A DNA stretch of 64,000 nt, from contig NZ_CP079946.1 of the NCBI RefSeq assembly GCF_019968905.1, positions 5,518,001 through 5,582,000 on the forward strand. The letters run 5' to 3'. Made by a program: the position numbers and the translations under genes. Positions 40,602 through 51,000 of this stretch are shown here, piece by piece (position 1 is the stretch's first letter; each line of letters starts with the position of its first letter). The notes beneath the pieces were generated by a model. It worked only from the letters and a program-made list of their open reading frames with translations, was not told where the DNA came from and ran no database searches. Source of the stretch: Corallococcus sp. EGB (GTDB lineage: Bacteria > Myxococcota > Myxococcia > Myxococcales > Myxococcaceae).

Positions 40602-42142
40602 GCATGAGGACCCGGCTGTACTTGGAGGCGGAGCCGTTCCAGAACGCCTCGGGCGCGATCAACGCCTGGGTGGAGGAGGAGCTGCGAGCGCTCGGCCACG
40701 AAGTGGAGCGCTTCAACCACCTCCATCCCAACGCGGGTGACTCCGGCATCCCGGTGGCCAACGCGCGGCGGGTGCTCGCCCTGCATTCCCGGCCCGCCGC
40801 CGACCTGGCCATCTACTGCGACCTGGGCCTGGGCATCCGCGCGCCCAGCCGTGAGCTGGCACGGCGGACGCTCGTGTTGTTTCACGGCCTCCACGGCCAT
40901 CCGACGACGTGGCTGGGCAACCCGCTCATCGACCTGTACGGGGCGCTGTCGCCGTACATGCACGACACCCTCACGTCGCTGCTGCTGACCCCCGACTGGT
41001 CCGGGCGGCGGTGTCTGGATCCGCGCGGGGCCGCGAACGTGGGAACGCTCGTGCCGTTCCTGCCGTGCCTGGAGGCGCCCGATGGCGAGAGCCGCCTTCA
41101 GGGCGTCGAGCTGCCCCGGGCCGTGCAGGAGGCACTGGAGCGTGGCGAGGTGCTGGGCCACGCCATCCAGCCCGGCAAGGCGGACTGGCCGGCGGTCTGC
41201 GCCATCCTCCTGGGTCTGCGCACGCATGCCCGCGAGCACGGCCGTCCCCCCGTGCGGCTGGTGGTGGCCGCACAGGACTTCGCGCTGCTGCAACACGTGA
41301 TCCGCTTCGGCTTCCCCTTCCCGGCCCACGCGCTCGCGCAGGCACTCCAGGCCGCGGACACGACGCTGGAGGATCTGCTGCTGCCCGTCCCACACCTGAG
41401 CCAGCCCGCGCTCTTCCGGCTCTTTCGCGAGGCGCGCTTCGGGCTCTCGTACAACGTCACCCCGGAGCCGTTCGGGATGTACGTGCTGGAGTCCGTGCTC
41501 AACGGCTGTCCCGTCTACACCAACGGGGCGGGCAACAACCGCCACGCGCTCCCGCCGCGCCATGGCATCCACGTCCACGAGACCGAGGCGATGGCCGCCG
41601 GCGCCCCGGACGCCTACGCCTCAATCGCGGCCCGCATCTTCCAGGACGTGCTCGCGCCAGCGCCCGTACGGGAGGCCTGCCAGCGAGGCGCGGCGCTCAT
41701 CCGCCGCACCTTCACCCGCGCCGCCTTCTCGTCCGGCTTCCGCGCGGGCCTCGCCCGGCTGGAGTCGGACGCGGCGCGGCCGGGCTGCGCGTTCGAGGAC
41801 CTGGTGGTGAGGCTGAGCCCCACCGTGCGCAAGCTCGACGCGCCCAGCGGGCGCTTCCGCTCCGACTACCGCGATGATCAGCTGGGCGAGGAGGAACAGG
41901 CGTTGCTGCCACAGGTGCTGGGCAAGTCCGCGGGCGACGTCCTCCGCGCGGACACCCGGCTGACGCCACTGGAGGCGCTCTTCGACAAGGGCGTGCTGTC
42001 GCTCACGCCTCCGGAGTCCGCGCGTCCCCCGCGCTCCACCCTGGGCGCGTGGGCCTGGTACCCGCCGGACGCCACCTTCCTGGAGCCGTCCCTGCTGCGC
42101 GACTCCGACCCGCGCCAATCGCCCCTTCTTCCCGGTGCCTGA
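40598..42142 (+). CDS. GT-B glycosyltransferase (GT4-like)
   Basis: A 514-residue protein starting at ATG 40598, which overlaps the NRPS 2 stop (ATGA); a second ATG two codons on is possible. The C-terminal half carries EPFGMYVLE followed by SVLNGCPVYTNGAGNN (~residues 290-315), the E-x7-E nucleotide-sugar motif of GT4-type retaining glycosyltransferases. The N-terminal half (LYLEAEPFQNASGAINAW; LVLFHGLHGHPT) fits the acceptor domain of a GT-B fold. It probably transfers a sugar to the peptide or its lipid; donor and acceptor cannot be read from sequence. It sits directly between NRPS 2 and a second glycosyltransferase with no gap on either side, so it belongs to the cluster. Confidence 0.78.
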
Positions 42143-43468
42143 ATGTCCACCATCCTCTTCGTCCCCCTGCCCGAACGCGGGCACGTCAATCCCACGTTCA
42201 AGCTGGCCCGCGCGCTCCAGAAGCGAGGACACCGCATCATCTACTGCAGCCTCCGTGACACGGAGGACTTCATCCGCGCCGAGGGCTTTGACTTCGAGTG
42301 CCTCTTCGAGTCCCTCTACCCGAAGGGCTTCCAGGCCCGGAGCAAGGCGCAGCTCGGCACGCTGAGCGGCCTGTCCAAGCTGGTGTTCCTGCGCGACATG
42401 GCCCGCCGGCAGACACAGATGCTGGAGGCGCTGCTCCAGGGCGAGTTCGACGCGATCGTCGCGCGGACACGCCCGGACCTGGGAGTCGTCGACATCCTGT
42501 TGCCGGAGCCGTTCCTCGTCCTCCATGGTCACCGGGTCCCGACGGTGACGCTGAGCACGAGCATCCCCCTGCGCTGGGAGCCTCGGACGCCCCCGACCAC
42601 TTCGGGGCTCATCCCCGACGAGGGCCTCCCCACGCTCGTCCGGAACACCATGGACTGGGGACGCATCCTGCTCGACGCGAAGCTGGGCGCGCTGGGCAGT
42701 TGGGTGGGCCTGGAGCCGGACGCGATGAAGTTCCGGCGCGCGCTCGCGCGCAAGCATGGCTACCCGGTGTCGAGCCTGGACTTCGGTGGCCGCGTCACAG
42801 GCGCGCATGAGCCCTTGCTCGTGCCCTGCCCGCGGGAGTTCGTGGAGTTCCGCGGCGCGAAGCGCTCGACCGGCCTGCACCATACGGGGCCCTGCATCGA
42901 CCTGGAGCGCAAGGAGCCGGACTTCCCCTGGGAGCGCCTCGAAGAGGACCGCCCACTGGTGGTGTGCTCACTGGGGACGATGGTCAACCAGGCGGATCAG
43001 GCCCGCCGCTTCCACCACTCCGTCGCCCAGGCGGCCCGCCAGCGCCCGGGCTGGCAGTTCGTGGTCGCCACCAACCAGTGGATGGAGGAGCCCCAGGGAG
43101 GAACGCCAGCCAACCTCGTGTCCGTGAAGCACGTGCCGCAGCTGCGGATGCTCCGACGCGCGACAGCGATGGTGACCCACGGCGGCTTCAACAGCATCAA
43201 GGAATGCATCTACTTCGGCGTGCCCATGCTGGTGCTGCCGGTCCAATGGGACCAACCCGGCGTGGCCGCGCGGGTCGCTCACCACGGGCTGGGCGTACGC
43301 GCCAGCATCGACACGCTGACTCCGGACCTCCTCCTCCAGCAGCTCGAGGAGCTCATCGGCAGGCCCGCGTACCGCGGCGCCCTGGAGCGGATGCAGTCGT
43401 GCTTCCAGGCCGCAGAACAGGAGCAGGCGCTGGCCGGGTCCCTCGAACAACACCTGGTCCGGGCGTGA
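42143..43468 (+). CDS. UDP-glycosyltransferase family 1 (MGT/YjiC-like)
   Basis: A 441-residue GT1 enzyme. The N-terminus (ILFVPLPERGHVNPTFKLA) is the acceptor-side signature of macrolide- and glycopeptide-type glycosyltransferases. The donor-side motif appears as VTHGGFNSIKECIYFGVPML then PVQWDQPGVAAR (~residues 347-380), with the catalytic-type His near residue 13 (RGH). These enzymes glycosylate natural products using NDP-sugars. ATG 42143 follows directly on the preceding stop, and the stop overlaps the next gene's GTG start. Together with the GT4-like protein it predicts two sugar transfers, or one transfer to the product and one to a carrier. Confidence 0.88.
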   Translation: MSTILFVPLPERGHVNPTFKLARALQKRGHRIIYCSLRDTEDFIRAEGFDFECLFESLYPKGFQARSKAQLGTLSGLSKLVFLRDMARRQTQMLEALLQGEFDAIVARTRPDLGVVDILLPEPFLVLHGHRVPTVTLSTSIPLRWEPRTPPTTSGLIPDEGLPTLVRNTMDWGRILLDAKLGALGSWVGLEPDAMKFRRALARKHGYPVSSLDFGGRVTGAHEPLLVPCPREFVEFRGAKRSTGLHHTGPCIDLERKEPDFPWERLEEDRPLVVCSLGTMVNQADQARRFHHSVAQAARQRPGWQFVVATNQWMEEPQGGTPANLVSVKHVPQLRMLRRATAMVTHGGFNSIKECIYFGVPMLVLPVQWDQPGVAARVAHHGLGVRASIDTLTPDLLLQQLEELIGRPAYRGALERMQSCFQAAEQEQALAGSLEQHLVRA

Positions 43469-44427
43469 CGGCTCGACCGCGATGGACGACGTGGTGGGGG
43501 CGGACCGCGCTCGTCCTGGGCCTGGGCGGCCTGGGCGTGGCGGGCGCGTCTTTCGCGGTGGCCGCGGTCCAGGCTCCCTCCACCGCGCAGGTCGCACGTC
43601 TCGCGGAAGAGGCACCGCGGCGCACGAGCTACATGCAACAGGCCGTGCTCGAAGAGCGGCTGGACGCGGAGCACGCATTGGAGTGGGTGGACCTGAACGA
43701 TCTGTCCCCCCGCGTCCTCTGCGCGGTGGTGATGGCGGAGGATCCCATCTTCTTCCGGCACCATGGCTTCAACTACGGCCTGATGCTCTCCGCGCTGGTC
43801 AGCCAGCTCCAGGGAAGGACCATTGGCAGCAGCACGCTGTCCCAGCAACTGGCGCGCAACCTCTACCTGGGCCCCGAACAGACGCTGTCACGCAAGCTGC
43901 GCGAGGCCGTCATCGCCGAGCGGTTGGAAGAGACGCTGGGCAAGCGCCGCATCCTCGAGCTCTACATCAACGTCGCCGAGTGGGGCCCCAGGGTCTGGGG
44001 CCTCGCGCAGGCCAGCCAGCACTACTGGGGCAAGCCCCCGACGCAGCTCACCGTCTTCGAGGCGGTGTTCCTGGCCTCGCTGCTGCCAGCGCCCTCGCGT
44101 CCGCTGGTGGACGACAACCTGGAGCGGTCCGCCTTCATCCAGCGCATCGTCCTGGACGTGCTCCACGGCGCCACGGTGATCAACGCGGACGAGTGGCGTC
44201 TGTCCCACCAACGCCTGGAGGGAATCTACCGGGCGCTGCATGCGAGCATGCCGCTGCACGAGGCGCTGGCGTTGCCCGTCGAGGACGCGCTGGCGCTACC
44301 TCCGGGGCCCGCCCAGTCCCAACCCGACATGTCCAGCCTCCAGCCGTCGCCGCCCATCCCCGAAGAGCAATTGCTCGCGGAGCAATGTGGCCTGGAGCGG
44401 GCCGAAGCGCACTTCGGCCCCTTCTAG
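43465..44427 (+). CDS. mtgA: Monofunctional peptidoglycan glycosyltransferase (GT51)
   Basis: A 320-residue protein with GTG start at 43465 overlapping the glycosyltransferase stop (GTGA). One N-terminal membrane segment (~residues 13-33) is followed by a GT51 domain with its conserved motifs: AEDPIFFRHHGF (catalytic Glu), GSSTLSQQLARNLYL, RKLREAVIAERLEE, KRRILELYINVAEWG and LASLLPAPSR. It polymerises lipid II into glycan strands. No transpeptidase domain is present; a 75-residue proline-rich tail follows. Translational coupling to a tailoring glycosyltransferase is odd for a cell-wall gene and suggests a protective or spare copy for a producer whose product interferes with lipid II polymerisation. 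That role is inference; a plain housekeeping copy is the alternative. Confidence 0.9.
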   Translation: MTARPRWTTWWGRTALVLGLGGLGVAGASFAVAAVQAPSTAQVARLAEEAPRRTSYMQQAVLEERLDAEHALEWVDLNDLSPRVLCAVVMAEDPIFFRHHGFNYGLMLSALVSQLQGRTIGSSTLSQQLARNLYLGPEQTLSRKLREAVIAERLEETLGKRRILELYINVAEWGPRVWGLAQASQHYWGKPPTQLTVFEAVFLASLLPAPSRPLVDDNLERSAFIQRIVLDVLHGATVINADEWRLSHQRLEGIYRALHASMPLHEALALPVEDALALPPGPAQSQPDMSSLQPSPPIPEEQLLAEQCGLERAEAHFGPF

Positions 44428-44455
44428 CCCTCCAACCCTCTCCAGAAAGCCAGAC

Positions 44456-45307
44456 ATGGAAGACACCCACAGCTCCTCCAGCACCGGGAACCCCATCCCC
44501 CCGCGCCCCTCGGGTCTGCGCGAGGGGCTGAAACAACAGGCACGGGAGTTGGCCGGCACGGCGCTCACGCACGGGGCCCTCTTCACGGCCAGGCAGGTCA
44601 CCCAGGCCATCCACAAGCGGCCGGAGGCGAGCCACACCTTCTTCGACCCCTCGGGGTTTCCGTTCGCCGCCCGCATGGAGCGCGACTGGAGGGTCATCCG
44701 CGAGGAATTGGACGCGGTGATGCGAGGGGTGGATCTGGTCCCCAACTTCCAGGACCTGATGCCGGAGCAGCGCGAGCTGACCACGGATGATCGCTGGAAG
44801 ACGTTCGTCTTCTACGGCTACGGCGTGAAGTTCGAGGACAACTGCCGCCGGTGTCCGCGGACGACGCGCCTCTTGGAGAGCATCCCGGGCATGACGAGCG
44901 CCATGTTCTCCATCCTCCGGGGCCGCAAGCACATCCCCCCGCACTCAGGGCACTACAAGGGCGTGCTGCGCTACCACCTGGGTCTGCTGGTCCCCGAACC
45001 CGCGGACGCGTGTCACATCCGCGTGGGCGACAAGACGGCCTCCTGGCGCGAAGGGCAGAGCCTCATCTTCGACGACACCCACGACCATGAGGTGCGCAAG
45101 GACAACGACGGGGACCGCGTGGTGCTCTTCGTGGACTTCCTGAGGCCGCTGCCGCCGGTGTTGTCCGGCCTCAACCGGACGGTGGTGAAGCTCATCAGCC
45201 TGTCGCCCTACATCACCCGAAGCGAGCAGAACGCACGGAAGTGGGAGGACTACTTTGGCGAGGAGTTCGACCTCGTGCGCAATCCCCCGTCCGGCAAGCG
45301 GGACTGA
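44456..45307 (+). CDS. Aspartyl/asparaginyl beta-hydroxylase-family dioxygenase
   Basis: A 283-residue protein; ATG 44456 lies 28 bp after mtgA. The C-terminal half matches the AspH fold: PPHSGHYKGVLRYHLGL, then HIRVGDKTASWREGQSLIFDDTHDHEV, giving candidate iron-binding His residues and the basic region for 2-oxoglutarate binding. The N-terminal ~90 residues resemble membrane-associated members such as LpxO-like lipid hydroxylases. Family reactions include beta-hydroxylation of Asp/Asn or other residues and hydroxylation of acyl chains. No Asp or Asn module is predicted in this cluster, so the acyl chain or another residue is the more likely target. It is the last gene of the operon and meets a convergent gene 20 bp on. 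Confidence 0.8.
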   Translation: MEDTHSSSSTGNPIPPRPSGLREGLKQQARELAGTALTHGALFTARQVTQAIHKRPEASHTFFDPSGFPFAARMERDWRVIREELDAVMRGVDLVPNFQDLMPEQRELTTDDRWKTFVFYGYGVKFEDNCRRCPRTTRLLESIPGMTSAMFSILRGRKHIPPHSGHYKGVLRYHLGLLVPEPADACHIRVGDKTASWREGQSLIFDDTHDHEVRKDNDGDRVVLFVDFLRPLPPVLSGLNRTVVKLISLSPYITRSEQNARKWEDYFGEEFDLVRNPPSGKRD

Positions 45308-45327
45308 GCCCGAGGCCCAAGGCAATC

Positions 45328-46575
45328 TCAGATCAACTGGCGTGCCCTGAGGACCGCCTCCAGGGCCGTCGTGTCCTCGGGCAGGTCAATAGGCTGGGCG
45401 GAGGCCTGGGTCGCGCTCCGGATGTCCTTGAGCCCATTGCCGGTGATGACGACGAGCGCGGACTCGTCGCGCCCCACGATTCCCTGCTCCACCGCGCGGC
45501 GCAGCCCCGCGACAGCACAAGCCCCCGCGGGCTCGGCGAAGACGGCCGCGAGCTGGGCAGTCCTCCGCATCGCCTCCAGGATGCTCGCGTCGTCCACCGC
45601 GATCATGGCGCCCCGCGACTCGCGGATGGCACGCAATGCCTTGCGCCAGTTGCGCGGCTGTCCCACCGCGATGGAATCCGCGAGGGTCCGGGCCTCCACC
45701 GGACGGATGGATCCCTGCGGTCGGAGGTATTCGTCCACCAGGGGCGCGGCCTCCCGAGCCTGGACGCCGAGCATGCGCGGCAGCCGGGAGATGAACCCCA
45801 GTCGGTGCATCTCCCACAGCCCCTTCCAGGCGCCGGCCAGGGTGCAGCCATCTCCCACGGAGAAGACCACCCAGTCTGGCAATGCCTCTGCGAGCTGCTC
45901 CGCCAGCTCCAGCCCGACGGTCTTCTTGCCCTCGATGAGGTAGGGATTCACCGCGCAGTTGCGGTTGTACCAACCGAAGCGCGCACAAGCGTCCTGACAG
46001 ACCGCGTAGGCTTCGTCGTACGAGCCCTTCACGCGCAGGACGGTGCCTCCAAAGACAAGGACCTGCGTCACCTTGGGCTCGGGCGTGCGCTCCGGGACGA
46101 AGATGACGCTCTTCAAGCCCAGGGCCGCGGAGAACCCCGCGAGCGAAGCGGCCGCGTTGCCGGCCGAGGCACAGGCGATGACCCGGCTCCCCTGCTCGCG
46201 AGCCTTGAGGACGCCGACGGCGCTCGCGCGGTCCTTGAAGGACGCCGTGGGGTTGCGGCCTTCGTCCTTCACCTTCAACGCCCTCACGCCCACCGCGGCC
46301 GCCAGCCGTGGCGCGTCGTAGGCGGGCGTCATCCCGACCTGGAGATGAGGCAATTCCCGGGTCCCGTCCACCGGAAGCAGCTCCAGGTAGCGCCACTGGT
46401 TCGCCGCGCGGGAGCGCAGCGACTCCCGGGTGAGCGTCCGCGCCACGGCGGCGTAGTCAAACTCGAGGTCCAAGATGCCTTCGATGCCACACCCAGGGCA
46501 GGTGGAGACACCTTGCGTGCCGTAGTGGCTGCCGCAGCGCACACAGGTCGCCCGGACCAGATGCTCAAGAGCCAT
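45328..46575 (-). CDS. Threonine synthase-like PLP enzyme
   Basis: A 415-residue fold-type II PLP enzyme with an N-terminal zinc ribbon (CVRCGSHYG...CPGCG) as in ThrC-related proteins. The PLP lysine is in NPTASFKDR (~residue 115), and the phosphate-binding loop reads SAGNAAASLAGF. Threonine synthase turns O-phosphohomoserine into threonine. A second, clearer thrC lies at 60812-62146, so this copy may be a paralogue with another beta- or gamma-replacement role. It starts 4 bp after the stop of the DUF1015 gene, forming a two-gene leftward operon. It is convergent with the NRPS operon, so it is probably not part of that transcript, although Thr is predicted twice in the peptide. Confidence 0.8.
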   Translation of the reverse strand: MALEHLVRATCVRCGSHYGTQGVSTCPGCGIEGILDLEFDYAAVARTLTRESLRSRAANQWRYLELLPVDGTRELPHLQVGMTPAYDAPRLAAAVGVRALKVKDEGRNPTASFKDRASAVGVLKAREQGSRVIACASAGNAAASLAGFSAALGLKSVIFVPERTPEPKVTQVLVFGGTVLRVKGSYDEAYAVCQDACARFGWYNRNCAVNPYLIEGKKTVGLELAEQLAEALPDWVVFSVGDGCTLAGAWKGLWEMHRLGFISRLPRMLGVQAREAAPLVDEYLRPQGSIRPVEARTLADSIAVGQPRNWRKALRAIRESRGAMIAVDDASILEAMRRTAQLAAVFAEPAGACAVAGLRRAVEQGIVGRDESALVVITGNGLKDIRSATQASAQPIDLPEDTTALEAVLRARQLI

Positions 46576-46579
46576 GGGT

Positions 46580-47797
46580 TCAGAACAGGTGCAGCACGAG
46601 GCCGCTGCGCAGCTTCGGTTCGAACCAGGTGGACTTGGGCGGCATGATCTCCCCCGCGTCCGCGATGGCCATCAACTGATCCAGGCTCGTCGGATGGAGC
46701 GAAAAAGCCACGCGCCATTCGCCCGAGTCCACCAGGCGCTCCAGCTCCGCCGTGCCCCGGATGCCCCCCACGAACTGGATGCGCTCGTCCTTGCGAGGGT
46801 CCTGGATGCCCAGCAGCGCTCCCAGCACGTTGTTCTGGAGGATGCTCACGTCCAGCGCCTCCGTTGGCGTGGCGCCAAAAGTGCCCGGCCTGGCGGTGAG
46901 CTGATGCCAGCCGCCCTCCAGATACATGCCGAACTGGTGCGGACGGTCCTCTCGCTCCGAGGACGCGCGCGACACCTCGAACCGCTCACACAACCGAGCC
47001 AGGAAGGCCTCCGGCGTCAGCCCGTTCAGGTCCTTCACCACGCGGTTGTAGGCGAGGATCTGCATCTGATCGTGCGGGAAGACCACGGCGAGGAAGCGGC
47101 CATGGCCTCCACCCTCACCGCGCTGGCTGCGCAGCGAATGGACTCGCGAGGCCGCCGCCGAGCGGTGGTGTCCATCCGCGATATAGAGCATCGGCACGTC
47201 GTGGAACGCCGCCGTGAGCCGTGCGTTGAGCGTCCCATCCACCCGCCAGAAGGTGTGGCCAATGCCATCCTCGGTGGTGAAGTCATACTGGGGCCGTGCG
47301 CGCGTTCCCTCCGCCATCAGCGCGCCAATGGACGGCACCGCGCGGTACGTGAGGAACACCGGTTCGTCATTGCCCCCGAGCGTGTCGATGTGCCGGGTGC
47401 GATCGTCCTCCTTGTCCGAGCGTGTCAGCTCATGCTTCCGGATGAGGCCCTGGTCGTAGTCGGCGACGCGGGCCAGGGCGACGACGCCCGTCTGCTCGTG
47501 TGAGCCCATGCGCTGCCGGTACAGGTAGAAGCACGGCGCGTCGTCCTGTCGCAGCCAGCCTTCGGAGATGAAGCGCTCCAGGTTGCGCCGGCCCTCCGCG
47601 TGGACGGCGTCCGAGTGCTCATCCGTACCCGGCGGCAGACCAATCTCCGGCCGCGAGACATGGAAGAAGCTGCGCGGGTTGCCCTCGGCGTAGGCGCGCG
47701 CCTCCGCCGTGTTCACCACGTCGTAGGGGGGCGTGCACAGCGTCTGGCCCAGCGCCTCGACGGGACGGACCCCACGGAACGGCTGCAGGTCGGCCAC
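46580..47797 (-). CDS. DUF1015 family protein
   Basis: A 405-residue protein. GTG at 47797 is chosen over upstream starts because AGGAG lies 8 bases before it and the family N-terminus begins at the following ADLQPFRGVRP. Typical DUF1015 features are the TPPYDVV segment (~residue 34), FYLYRQ (~residue 106) and YIADGHHRSAAASR (~residues 215-230). The DGHHR motif resembles that of ParB/SerK-fold proteins, a group that includes serine kinases, but I cannot assign an activity with confidence. It is coupled to the threonine synthase-like gene, which points to serine/threonine metabolism. Its length is normal for the family. Confidence 0.8.
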   Translation of the reverse strand: MADLQPFRGVRPVEALGQTLCTPPYDVVNTAEARAYAEGNPRSFFHVSRPEIGLPPGTDEHSDAVHAEGRRNLERFISEGWLRQDDAPCFYLYRQRMGSHEQTGVVALARVADYDQGLIRKHELTRSDKEDDRTRHIDTLGGNDEPVFLTYRAVPSIGALMAEGTRARPQYDFTTEDGIGHTFWRVDGTLNARLTAAFHDVPMLYIADGHHRSAAASRVHSLRSQRGEGGGHGRFLAVVFPHDQMQILAYNRVVKDLNGLTPEAFLARLCERFEVSRASSEREDRPHQFGMYLEGGWHQLTARPGTFGATPTEALDVSILQNNVLGALLGIQDPRKDERIQFVGGIRGTAELERLVDSGEWRVAFSLHPTSLDQLMAIADAGEIMPPKSTWFEPKLRSGLVLHLF

Positions 47798-47805
47798 GGG
47801 TGTCG

Positions 47806-47810
47806 CTCCT
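47806..47810 (-). promoter_or_regulatory. Ribosome binding site deciding the DUF1015 start
   Basis: The leftward strand reads AGGAG eight bases before GTG 47797. It is the strongest Shine-Dalgarno match near this gene and sets the start there. The 266 bp between this gene and the divergent TPR gene must hold both promoters; I see no convincing -35/-10 pair in it. Confidence 0.65.
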
Positions 47811-48063
47811 GGTTGGAAGCCTGCTTTGTAGGCTGGAAAAGAATATCGAGCAAACAACGGATAGGCGGTGACATGCACGCGTCGTTTCGCGCGCGGGAGC
47901 TGTCGTCCCTGATCCGGAGTCACGGTCGCCATCCGCTCGTCCGCTTGCCCTCCCTGCACTCAAATCGCCAGGAAAGACGGGAAGTTGAGGGGCCGGCCGA
48001 GCGCGTGGTACGAACTCCCGTTCAGTTCCCCTCTCAAATTCAAAGTGCCTGGAGCCGGCTTCC

Positions 48064-51000
48064 ATGAGCGAGCGCAATGACGTCACGCGGCCTTCGTCCT
48101 CCGCATCGGTGCCTCCCCCCGGAGCCCCCGAACCGGTGGGCACTGCCGCGACACTCGCCCAGAGCCTGAGCACCCTCCCCGCCCCTGTCCCCCAGGCCAG
48201 CGCCGAGGACGACGCCCGCGAGCGCATCGCCTCCATGGAGCGCGAGGCGAAGGCGCTCGCCACCACCGAGCCGCAGACGGCCGCCCTCCTCTTCCATGAG
48301 GTCGGCCTCCTCTGGGAGGAGCCGCTCAAGAATCCCCGCAACGCCGCCGTCGCGTTCCAGAACGCGTACAAGCTGGCGCCGCGCTTCCTCGCCAACATCC
48401 GCGCCGCTCGCCGCCTCTTCGCCGACGTGGGCAACTGGCAGATGGTCGTGCAGCTCATCGACGCGGAGCTCGTCGCCTCCGAGGATCCTCGCCAGCAGGC
48501 CTCGCTCCTCTTCGAGAAGGGGCAGATCCTCGAGGAGCGCCTGTCCCGCGACAACGACGCCGCGGATGCCCTGCGCCAGGCCCTGGACCGCAAGCCCACC
48601 GACGTCACCCTCCTCACCCAGCTGGAGTCCGTCTACGCCTCGCGCAACGACGCCGCCGCGCTGGTGGAGATCTACCGGCTGCTCGCGGCCGCCGTCGTCC
48701 CGCCGTCCCTTCGCGCCCACTACCTCACCTCCGCGGGCATGCTCCTGGAGGAGCGCCTCAAGCAGAAGGACGCCGCCGCCGCGGCCTTCCGCGAGGCGTT
48801 CGCGCTCGACCGCTCCGACCCGCTGCTCCAGGCCGCCATCAAGCGCGTCGCCGAGCGCGAGGGCCGCACCGACGAGCTGCTCTCCGCCCTCCTCTCCGAG
48901 GCCGAGGGCCAGGGCTCCCAGGGCGCTCCCGCCTACCTCCACATCGCCAAGGTCCATGACCGCCTGGGCCGCAAGGACGACGCCCTGTCCGCGCTGCTCG
49001 CCGCTCGCCGCGTGAGCCCTCATGAGCCGCTGGTGCTCAGCGCGCTCGCCGGCATCTACGAGACCCAAGGGCGCTTCGAGGAGCTGGCCGACGTGCTGCT
49101 CGCGTGGGTGGGCTCCATCAACGACGAGAGCGAGCTCGTCGCCATCAACCTGCGCCTCGCCGCGCTGTACGAGGACGACCTCAAGCGCGACCAGGAGGCC
49201 GCCGCCCGCTACCAGGCCATCCTCGCCCGCATCCCGAGCCACGCCGCCGCGCTCGCGGGCCTGGGCAAGCTTTGCTTCCGGATGAAGAACTGGGAGGGGC
49301 TCGTCGCCGTCTTCGACGCGGAGGTCACCGCCGCCGAGGACGCCAAGGGCAAGGCCGCGCGCATGTACAAGGCGGCCGAGATCCTCGAGGAGCGCCTGAG
49401 CCGCCAGGAGGACGCCATCGCGCGCTACAACGCGTGCCTCCAGTTGCAGCCGGGCTACCTCCCCGCCCAGAAGGCCCTCACCCGCCTCTACGAGCGCCAG
49501 GGCCGCTTCGCGGAGCTGGTCTCGATGTACGAGCAGGACCTGCTCCAGACGTCCGACCGCGATCAGGTCATCACCACGCTCAACAAGATGGCGGTCATCT
49601 ACGAGGACCGCCTGGGTGACCTGGACCACGCCATCGAGTGCATGAAGCGCATCCTCGACCTGGCGTCGGATCACCTGCCCACGCTGCGCAACCTGGCCCG
49701 CCTCTACGAGCGCGCCGGGCGCTTCCGTGAGCTGCTGGAGACCAACGACCTGGAGGCGTCGTTCGCTGGCGACACCAAGCAGGTGCTGTCGCTGCTCCAC
49801 CGCAACGCGGAGATCCTGGACGAGCACCTGAAGGACCGCGTGGGCGCCATCACGGCGTACGAGCGCGTGCTCGCGCTGTCGCCCTCGTACCTGCCCGCGC
49901 TCAAGGCCCTGGGCCGGCTGTACGCGCAGGATGCGCGGTGGGAGAAGCTCATCGACATGTACCGCGCGGAGTCGGAGATCTCTCCGTCCACCGACGCGGC
50001 CGCCGCGCTCATCTACAAGATTGGCGAGCTGTACGAGCACCGCCTCAAGCAGGAGAACGAGGCGCTGGCGTCGTACCAGGAGGCGCTGATGCTGGCGCCC
50101 AGCTACTTCCCGGCGCTGCGCGCGCTGGCCCGTATCCACCGGGCCCACGGCGCGTGGGAGAGCCTCGTGGAGGTGCTTCGCGCGGACGCCGCGAACCGCA
50201 CGGATCCGCTGGAGCGCGCCAACGCGCTCTACCAGGCCGCGGCCATCTGGGAGGATCAGCTGGGCCGGCCGGAGCTGGCCATCGACGGCTACCAGGAAGT
50301 GCTGCGCCTCACGCCGGGCCACGCCGCCACGCTGCGCGCGCTGGAGCGCCTGTACGTCGCGCAGGACAACGTGAAGGAGCTGGTCTCCATCCTCGACCGC
50401 GAGACGCAGGTGGGCCAGACGCCCGCGGCCAAGGTGACCGCGTACCTCAAGCTCGCGCGGCTGTACCTGGACCGCTTCCAGGAGCCGTCCCGCGCCGCTC
50501 AGTGCTGCGAGTCCGTGCTGGGGCTGGAGCCCGGCAACCTCACCGCGCTGTCACTGTTGGAGCGCATCCGCGTATCGGACCGCCCCCGTCGCGCGGAGCT
50601 GCGCGCCCGCATCGCCGAGCGCGTCACCGACCCGCGCCTGTCCAGCGCGCTGCGCCTGCTGGCCGCCGCGGATCAGGAGAAGGGCCAGCCCACGGAGCGC
50701 ACCCTGGAGGTCTACCAGCGCGCCTTCGACGCGGACCCCTCCGACGCGCGCCTCGCCTTCGGCCTGGAGCGCGTGCTGCGCCAGAGCGGTGACATCGCCG
50801 GTCTGTCGCGCATGTACGGCATGCGGCTGGCCGTCACCACCGAGGCCACGGAGGCGCTGGAGCTGCTCCTGCGCGCCGCGGACCTGGCGGAGAAGAACCC
50901 CAACCAGGAGCAGGCCGCCGCCCTCTACCGGCAGGCGCTGGAGCTCCAGGCGCAGTGCCTCCCCGCGCTCCAGGGCGCCCGCCGCGTGGCCCTGCGCCGC

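Noticed and set aside
45308-45327. A shared terminator between the convergent cluster end and the threonine synthase gene
   Set aside because: Only 20 bp separate the stops and no stem is visible.
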